5,965 nt of DNA, from contig JBGOUJ010000489.1 of the NCBI GenBank assembly GCA_041477005.1, positions 1-5,965 on the forward strand, in the 5' to 3' direction. Numbering within the stretch: position 1 is the first letter of the stretch; every line of letters starts with the position of its first letter. The position numbers and the translations under genes were made by a program. Of this stretch, positions 1-4,252 are shown in pieces. Origin of the DNA: JBGOUJ01 sp041477005 (GTDB lineage: Bacteria > Acidobacteriota > Terriglobia > Bryobacterales > JACQDG01). Under the pieces are notes generated by a model. It was not told the origin of the DNA. It made no database searches and was given only the letters and a program-made list of their open reading frames with translations.

Positions 1-30
1 CGTAGCTCGGGCCCGATTTCGCGTCACCGC

Positions 31-58
31 CGTTACGTCCTACTACTAGCGTTACGTC
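31..58. repeat. 9-bp direct repeat CGTTACGTC, two copies
   Basis: CGTTACGTC occurs at 31-39 and again at 50-58, a centre-to-centre distance of 19 bp, or nearly two helical turns. It lies about 50-80 bp upstream of the vapB -35 element. The spacing would suit two binding sites on one face of the DNA, but no regulator is known and the repeat is short enough to be chance. Confidence 0.4.
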
Positions 59-94
59 GGCCGTCGCCCGGCCCCTGTCGCCACTTTGAATCCT

Positions 95-108
95 GCCCGA
101 TTGCGGGC
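95..108. other. Small GC hairpin just upstream of the -35 element
   Basis: GCCCG (95-99) and CGGGC (104-108) form a 5-bp stem with an ATTG loop. Only two T residues follow and they belong to the TTGACT -35 box, so this is a poor intrinsic terminator. It could be a remnant terminator of an upstream gene or chance. Confidence 0.25.
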
Positions 109-138
109 TTGACTGCGGCTAGCGCGTGATGCAATAAT
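109..138 (+). promoter_or_regulatory. vapBC promoter, sigma-70 type
   Basis: TTGACT (109-114) matches the -35 consensus TTGACA at five of six bases. AATAAT (133-138) matches the -10 consensus TATAAT at five of six. The spacer is 18 bp. Transcription would be expected to start around 144-147, immediately before the ATG at 148, giving a leaderless or nearly leaderless mRNA. This agrees with the lack of a Shine-Dalgarno sequence before vapB. Confidence 0.65.
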
Positions 139-145
139 TGCAGCA
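127..145. promoter_or_regulatory. Inverted-repeat operator overlapping the vapBC -10
   Basis: TGCAAT (130-135) and ATTGCA (137-142) are perfect inverted arms around a single central A. The symmetry continues outward with one mismatched pair (129/143) and two further pairs (128/144 and 127/145), so eight of nine pairs match. The palindrome covers the -10 box. VapB-type ribbon-helix-helix antitoxins bind palindromes in their own promoters, alone or as VapBC complexes. This is therefore the natural operator candidate, and occupancy would block RNA polymerase. Confidence 0.6.
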
Positions 146-147
146 GA

Positions 148-432
148 ATGAGGCATCGTACGGTGCAACCGGACCTCAGAGCCGTCACCCTGAGAAACCT
201 GCCTCCGGAACTGGCTCGAATCATCCGTCGAAGGGCACAGGAGGAGCGGACCAGCGTCAATAAGGCGGTCATCCGCCTCCTCGAGGAGGCGTTGCTGGAG
301 CACCGGAAGACTCAACGGCCGCTCTATCGCGACCTGGACTCGCTGGCGGGATCCTGGACGGAGGAACAAGCCGCGGAGTTCGACCGAGACCTGGCCTCGC
401 AACGTATCATCGATCCGGAACTCTGGAAATGA
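148..432 (+). CDS. vapB: VapB-family antitoxin (ribbon-helix-helix)
   Basis: This is the antitoxin of a type II toxin-antitoxin pair: it binds and inhibits the VapC ribonuclease and is expected to repress its own operon. Of its 94 residues, the N-terminal part has the ribbon-helix-helix pattern: a short strand at about 11-18 (AVTLRNL), helix A at about 20-33, and helix B at about 36-51 beginning TSVNKAVIRLLEEAL. The C-terminal part, about 58-94, has the toxin-binding style of FitA/VapB antitoxins, with DLDSLAGSW, EFDRDLA and a terminal IDPELWK. No Shine-Dalgarno sequence precedes the ATG, and the predicted transcription start lies directly in front of it. A GTG at 163 is an alternative start that would still keep the whole DNA-binding domain. 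The stop overlaps the vapC start by four bases (ATGA), as expected for translational coupling. Family assignment is from pattern recognition. Confidence 0.9.
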   Translation: MRHRTVQPDLRAVTLRNLPPELARIIRRRAQEERTSVNKAVIRLLEEALLEHRKTQRPLYRDLDSLAGSWTEEQAAEFDRDLASQRIIDPELWK

Positions 433-839
433 CGCGGGTCCTGTTGGACACGTCGGCCTATTCCGTCTTCTTGCGCGGCCATGCGGACGTGAAACTCGTC
501 CTCCAGGTTGCGGAGGAGATCTGCCTGAGCCCGGTGGTCCTCGGGGAACTACGCTCCGGTTTTCTGCGGGGGACCCGCCGGCGGGAGAATGAAAGCACGC
601 TCCTTACCTTTCTCGCCTCGCCGCGTGTGAGAGTCGTCACTGTCACTGAAGACACCGCCGAGTGTTACGCGGCAATCCACCATTACCTTCGCAGCGCTGG
701 GACGCCTATCCCCACCAATGACATCTGGATCGCGGCCAGTGCGATGCAGCATGGGCTGCGCCTGCTGACGATGGACACCCATTATCGACGGATTCACCAG
801 GTGCTTGTCACCTGCTTCGACGCTTCCGCGCCACCCTGA
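429..839 (+). CDS. vapC: VapC-family toxin, PIN-domain ribonuclease
   Basis: This is the toxin of the pair, a metal-dependent endoribonuclease; characterised VapC proteins cut tRNA or rRNA in the cytoplasm and stop translation. The protein has 136 residues, a normal VapC length, and is one PIN domain. The four acidic metal ligands are visible: Asp7 in LLDTSAY, Glu40 in VLGELRSG, Asp98 in PIPTNDIWIAA, and Asp116 in LLTMDTHY. The Thr/Asn before Asp98 and the following IWIAA are typical of VapC/FitB. Nothing is truncated, so the toxin should be active. The ATG lies inside the last codons of vapB (ATGA overlap). There is no strong ribosome binding site of its own, so translation probably depends on vapB. 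The target RNA cannot be predicted. Confidence 0.95.
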   Translation: MTRVLLDTSAYSVFLRGHADVKLVLQVAEEICLSPVVLGELRSGFLRGTRRRENESTLLTFLASPRVRVVTVTEDTAECYAAIHHYLRSAGTPIPTNDIWIAASAMQHGLRLLTMDTHYRRIHQVLVTCFDASAPP

Positions 840-848
840 GCCGGGCTC

Positions 849-3800
849 CTACTCCACCGTAATCCACATCGGGCTGACCCAGACCAGCTCGCCGTCCGTC
901 TGTTCCCCGCGCACATAGTAATACGACGTCACGCCGGCCTTTGCCGCATTATCGCGCCAGGTGAAATCAACGGAGCGGGAACGGGGCGAGGCCGCGTAGA
1001 CGTAGTTGCCGTCCTTGATAATGTGGACCTTGGCAAAATCGGCAGTGCCGGCCAGCTTGACGTGGATGGTCGGCGGGCCGGTGATGCGGAACTCCTCGCC
1101 CATGAAGTGGCCGGCGCCCTGTGGTCCCGCGGTCACCTCGGCCAGGATGTTGTCGGTCGCCCCGTAGACGCGGCGCTTGTGGAAGGCCTCCATCACGGCG
1201 GCGCGCGTGGGGGCGGTCACCCACAGGTTGCAATAAGACATGTGGGTGGAGATGTGGTCGCTCGAGGCCTCGAACGCCAGCCGGTAGCCCTTCTTCAGCG
1301 CCAGGGACACAAATCCCAGCGGACGCCAGCCGCCGATGGAGTCCTTGGCGGCGTTGGAGCGCGGAGCGTCGGGCATTTCGTAGTTCTGCCGGTCGCCTTG
1401 GTAGATCTCGACCACCGGCTCGACCCTAGGGTCGTTGTCGCGCCAGTCGGTGCCCATGTTGGTGCCGGAGGTGTGGGAGGCGACGATGCCGTCGAAGCTC
1501 CGCAGATAATCGTAGAGCATCTGCGTATCGGGCGCCCGCGAGGGCGGCGAGTCGTCGGCCATCTTGGGCATCAGCCGTGACAAAGGCCGCACCCCGCGCC
1601 GCGCCATCACCACGTTGCGGTGACCTTCCGGGTATTGCACGCTGCGCTCGTAGCCGAACATCGAGGTGAAGCGGCCAGGCAGGAAAAAAGCGTCAGTGAG
1701 CTTCTGGATGGTCCACCAGGTATATTCCCGGCCGGTCCCGTTGTCGTGGTCGCAGCACGCCACCCAGTCCATGTAAGCCGCGTCGAGCATGTAGCGATAG
1801 GCATCGATCAGCGGGCCGTCGCGGCCGCCGTCGACGCTCAGCTCGGTGTGGCGGTGAAACTCGCCGCGCAGCAGTTGCAGCTTTTCGTTGCCCAGGCTGA
1901 CCCGGTAGCTGCGCATCAAGGCCACCTGCTCCTTCTCGGCCTTCACGTCGGGCTCCGGCTCCTCCGGCTTTTCCGCCGGAACCGCAATCAGGTCGGGCGT
2001 CTTCGGAAGCGTGCGAGTGTCCAGCTCCGCCACCACCAGGTCGTTGTTGAAGTCGTCCATCGCGCGGTTCGGGAGACTGCTGCCCACCTCTCGCAAGAAC
2101 GACGCGCGGTGATCGGTCGATCCCACCACCAGCAGACTCCCCGCCCCGGTGGCCAAGAGCGCCGGCCGGTTGTCCAGGATGTTGTCCGATCGGGGCAGCA
2201 AGATCGGGCCGGTCCACTCTTTGCCGTCGAAATACGCCAGGTTCTCCACCCACGTGGAACCGAGTGGGCTGCGCGTAAGCGGGGCGCCGGCTCGATACGC
2301 GAGAAACATAATCCCCTGCCCGTCGTTCACCAGCCTCGGGAAGCCCTTCGATTGCAGATTCGGCGCATAGGGCGTGTTATTCGGGCGGCGCTCTTTCACC
2401 AGCTCCGGGTCCGGCAGGTCAGCGGGCGCGCGCGCAGCCTGCGCCGCCGGCCCGCTCACCGGGCCACCTGCCTGGCCCCGCGCCGGGGCCTGTGGCGGCG
2501 CTTCCAAGGTCTCCTGGAGCTTGTCGCCGGTGGTGAAATACTGGCTGCCTTCGACGATCTTCACCTGCACGTTGCTGCTTTGATAGAGTCCCGAGCCGGT
2601 GGTTTCATAAGCGCCGAAATCCTTCCCCCAGCGCGGAAACCCCTCTTCATAGGCCACCCAGATGCGGCCCTCGACGTCGTAAGCCACGCTCGGCCGGGCT
2701 TCGAACTTCTGAGTCGCAGCAATGGGCATGGGTGTATCCATCCCGATCCGGCCGCTCCAGCGCAGGCGGCGGAGGTAGACGTCATAGTCGCCCTTGTCAT
2801 AGGTGTCCCACACCACGGCCACGTCGCCGTTCTTGCTGGCGGCCATTTGTGGATCCCAGTCGTTGGCGGCTGAAAAGGAGACTCGCTCCTCCTTCGAGAA
2901 GCCCGTCCCCCGCTGGCGCGCCACCAGAATCTCGAAGTTGTCCCGGCGATAGCCTTGCCAGGCGATCCAAACGGCGCCGGTCGAGTCGGTCACGGCCACC
3001 GGGTTCAGATCCGGGCCGGGATCTTGGGTCAGCCGCATCTCATCCGACCAGAGGCCGTTCTTGCGATAGCGCGCGTAGAGATCGAAGTTGCCGCGGGCGT
3101 CGGCCGACCAGAAGACCCACACGCGCCCCTCGCCATCAACCGCCACCGCCGTCCGATAAACGTCCAGCCGGACCGGCGAGACGGCCGCCGGTTCGCTCCA
3201 GGTTCGGTTCGCTTTGGAATATTCGATCAGCCGCACCTGGTCGCCGCCCGTCGGCACTGCCAGCCCTTCGAACGACTTCGGCCTCTCGGCGATCAATCGC
3301 GGCCATCGGAGCGAGCGGTCGCCGTGGGTGAACTCCACGTAGGCGATGTAGACCGTGTCGCCCGACTGCGCCACTGCCGGATAATCCTGCTCTTCGAGGG
3401 AGTCGGTGATCTGCGTGGTCAGCGGAACCTGCTCCACGTTGGCCCGGCCGGCAAGGAAGCTGCGCGGCTGGCCGAAGCCGGTCTGATCGACGGTGAAAGT
3501 AAAATTCCCGTGCCCCGTCTGGATGTCAAACTTCGCCCCCCTTCCGAGCAGTTCGGCGGTGACTAAAACGCCGTTTTCAACCATCGGACCCGGCTGCGCC
3601 GCGCCAGGCGCCACCGGCAACCGGTGGGACGACACCTTCCAGGTCTGGCCCCCGGCGCCGTCGTCCGCCGCGGGCCGCCAGATCTCGATGCCGCGGATCT
3701 TTCCCCCGGTGACCCGAACCGACCCATCCCATCGCGTCGGCTCCGTGTCGCCCTGGCCCAGCAGGATCCGGAACCGGACCTGCCCCGCACGGGCCACCGC

Positions 3801-3920
3801 CGGGGCCGCCGGCCTCGCCGGCGACGGTGGCGCCTGGGGCGTTGCAGAAATCCAGACACCCACTAAACCCGCAGACAAAGTTGATACAAACACCCACCGA
3901 GCCAGCGCGCCCCGCTTCAC
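849..3920 (-). CDS. Exported beta-propeller/PHP-domain (DUF3604-like) metallohydrolase
   Basis: A predicted exported protein of 1,023 residues, numbered from GTG 3920. Residues 1-26 form a signal sequence or N-anchor (KRGALAR then WVFVSTLSAGLVGVWISA), followed by a Pro/Ala linker to about 45 and a beta-rich N-domain to about 160. Propeller-like strands with a V/I-W/A-V/I-A/F-W/Y core lie at about 180-197, 255-284, 305-335, 355-385, 408-427, 527-545 and 583-604. A Pro/Ala/Gly-rich insert occupies 472-506 and a Pro/Glu/Lys linker 642-664. Residues about 681-925 are a PHP-type domain: EFHRHT (His689, His691), CCDHDNG (Asp724, His725, Asp726), GYE (Glu758), EGHRNVV (His767), VASHTSG (His816) and SSDHISTH (Asp888, His889). 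These cover the usual metal ligands, so it is probably a phosphoesterase-like hydrolase with unknown substrate. Residues about 945-1023 look like a beta-sandwich. The start is chosen for GGGAGG five bases upstream and the signal sequence directly after it. TTG 4037 would bury the signal behind 39 extra residues. Confidence 0.85.
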   Translation of the reverse strand: MKRGALARWVFVSTLSAGLVGVWISATPQAPPSPARPAAPAVARAGQVRFRILLGQGDTEPTRWDGSVRVTGGKIRGIEIWRPAADDGAGGQTWKVSSHRLPVAPGAAQPGPMVENGVLVTAELLGRGAKFDIQTGHGNFTFTVDQTGFGQPRSFLAGRANVEQVPLTTQITDSLEEQDYPAVAQSGDTVYIAYVEFTHGDRSLRWPRLIAERPKSFEGLAVPTGGDQVRLIEYSKANRTWSEPAAVSPVRLDVYRTAVAVDGEGRVWVFWSADARGNFDLYARYRKNGLWSDEMRLTQDPGPDLNPVAVTDSTGAVWIAWQGYRRDNFEILVARQRGTGFSKEERVSFSAANDWDPQMAASKNGDVAVVWDTYDKGDYDVYLRRLRWSGRIGMDTPMPIAATQKFEARPSVAYDVEGRIWVAYEEGFPRWGKDFGAYETTGSGLYQSSNVQVKIVEGSQYFTTGDKLQETLEAPPQAPARGQAGGPVSGPAAQAARAPADLPDPELVKERRPNNTPYAPNLQSKGFPRLVNDGQGIMFLAYRAGAPLTRSPLGSTWVENLAYFDGKEWTGPILLPRSDNILDNRPALLATGAGSLLVVGSTDHRASFLREVGSSLPNRAMDDFNNDLVVAELDTRTLPKTPDLIAVPAEKPEEPEPDVKAEKEQVALMRSYRVSLGNEKLQLLRGEFHRHTELSVDGGRDGPLIDAYRYMLDAAYMDWVACCDHDNGTGREYTWWTIQKLTDAFFLPGRFTSMFGYERSVQYPEGHRNVVMARRGVRPLSRLMPKMADDSPPSRAPDTQMLYDYLRSFDGIVASHTSGTNMGTDWRDNDPRVEPVVEIYQGDRQNYEMPDAPRSNAAKDSIGGWRPLGFVSLALKKGYRLAFEASSDHISTHMSYCNLWVTAPTRAAVMEAFHKRRVYGATDNILAEVTAGPQGAGHFMGEEFRITGPPTIHVKLAGTADFAKVHIIKDGNYVYAASPRSRSVDFTWRDNAAKAGVTSYYYVRGEQTDGELVWVSPMWITVE

Positions 3921-3925
3921 GAGTG

Positions 3926-3931
3926 CCTCCC
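3926..3931 (-). promoter_or_regulatory. Shine-Dalgarno that decides the PHP-protein start
   Basis: Read on the minus strand, GGGAGG (3931 down to 3926) is followed by five bases, CACTC, and then GTG at 3920-3918. This is near-ideal spacing. The alternative in-frame start TTG at 4037 has only a GGCGGA directly against it. An ATG at 3933 is in another frame. Confidence 0.8.
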
Positions 3932-3941
3932 ATGGCTGAAT

Positions 3942-4158
3942 CCAAGACCACCACCGCTGAAGAGTCGCGCTGTCATGCCGGTTTCCCAAAACGCTGGGCT
4001 GGAATGGACTCCGCTGCCTCCTTCTGAGACGGCTCAATCCGCCGGCTCACAACGCGAAACAGCGGCAGCCGTCGTCTCATTCTGACGGTCAAGGTGCGCT
4101 CTCCATCCCATTCACAGGACTCCATTCGCCCCCACCCGATAAGACTTCCCAAGACCAC
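3942..4158. repeat. 10-bp direct repeat CCAAGACCAC, two copies
   Basis: CCAAGACCAC is found at 3942-3951 and 4149-4158, in the same orientation and 207 bp apart, with nothing repetitive between them. One copy sits about 20 bp upstream of the PHP-protein start codon and the other about 95 bp upstream of the receptor start. They could be binding sites shared by the divergent genes, but a chance 10-bp match in a region this size is not very rare. Confidence 0.35.
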
Positions 4159-4233
4159 GATCCCTTTCCCTCGAATCTCCGATTGCCGGTGAACAAATCC
4201 GCCGCGATTCATGCTGCTTGGATTTTAGCGCGG

Positions 4234-4239
4234 TACACT
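4234..4239 (+). promoter_or_regulatory. Candidate -10 element for the receptor gene
   Basis: TACACT within GCGGTACACTG matches TATAAT at four of six bases and lies in the only A/T-richer stretch before the gene. I see no matching -35 box at 16-18 bp upstream. Transcription would start near 4246, about seven bases before the GTG, implying a very short leader. This fits the absence of a Shine-Dalgarno sequence. The call is weak. Confidence 0.3.
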
Positions 4240-4252
4240 GTTATTTTCTTCA

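Larger units (their letters stand above)
1..147. other. Non-coding upstream region of vapBC
   Basis: I see no convincing gene here. The plus strand is open in frame 1 up to a TGA at 127-129, but the translation is Arg/Pro/Ser-rich and resembles no protein I know, and such openness is common in GC-rich DNA. The stretch contains two copies of a 9-bp direct repeat (31-39 and 50-58), two copies of GCCCGATT (11-18 and 95-102), a small hairpin (95-108), and the vapBC promoter with its palindrome. The tail of a gene lying to the left cannot be excluded. Confidence 0.6.
3921..4252. other. Divergent intergenic region, 332 bp
   Basis: This lies between the starts of the PHP protein (minus) and the receptor (plus). 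It should carry both promoters. I found a candidate -10 for the receptor (4234-4239) but no convincing promoter for the PHP gene. It also holds the PHP ribosome binding site, a 10-bp direct repeat (CCAAGACCAC at 3942-3951 and 4149-4158) and a possible long-range stem (4028-4034 with 4067-4073, extended inside by 4039-4042 with 4062-4065). A 79-codon minus-strand frame (4212 to 3973) runs through it, but it has no ribosome binding site, mixed third-position bases and no family resemblance, so I do not call it a gene. Confidence 0.6.

Noticed and set aside
52..402. 116-codon minus-strand frame opposite vapB
   Set aside because: It overlaps the vapBC promoter and the whole ribbon-helix-helix domain, with no start signal or family resemblance.
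1023..1580. 185-codon plus-strand frame inside the PHP gene
   Set aside because: It is in register with the PHP codons on the other strand and covers the catalytic His/Asp motifs, so it is a shadow.
1620..2873. 417-codon open frame on the plus strand inside the PHP gene
   Set aside because: It has the same in-register antisense artefact. The minus strand carries the PHP motifs and propeller repeats; the plus translation is His/Arg/Val-rich without family features.
4028..4073. Stem of 7 + 4 base pairs as a possible riboswitch or structured leader
   Set aside because: The arms are short, bulged and separated by a long loop, and no known riboswitch core is visible. In GC-rich DNA this is expected by chance; it is noted only under the intergenic region.
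3973..4212. 79-codon minus-strand frame in the divergent intergenic region
   Set aside because: It has no ribosome binding site, no third-position GC preference like its neighbours and no recognisable family. It overlaps the region expected to hold promoters. A small protein cannot be fully excluded.
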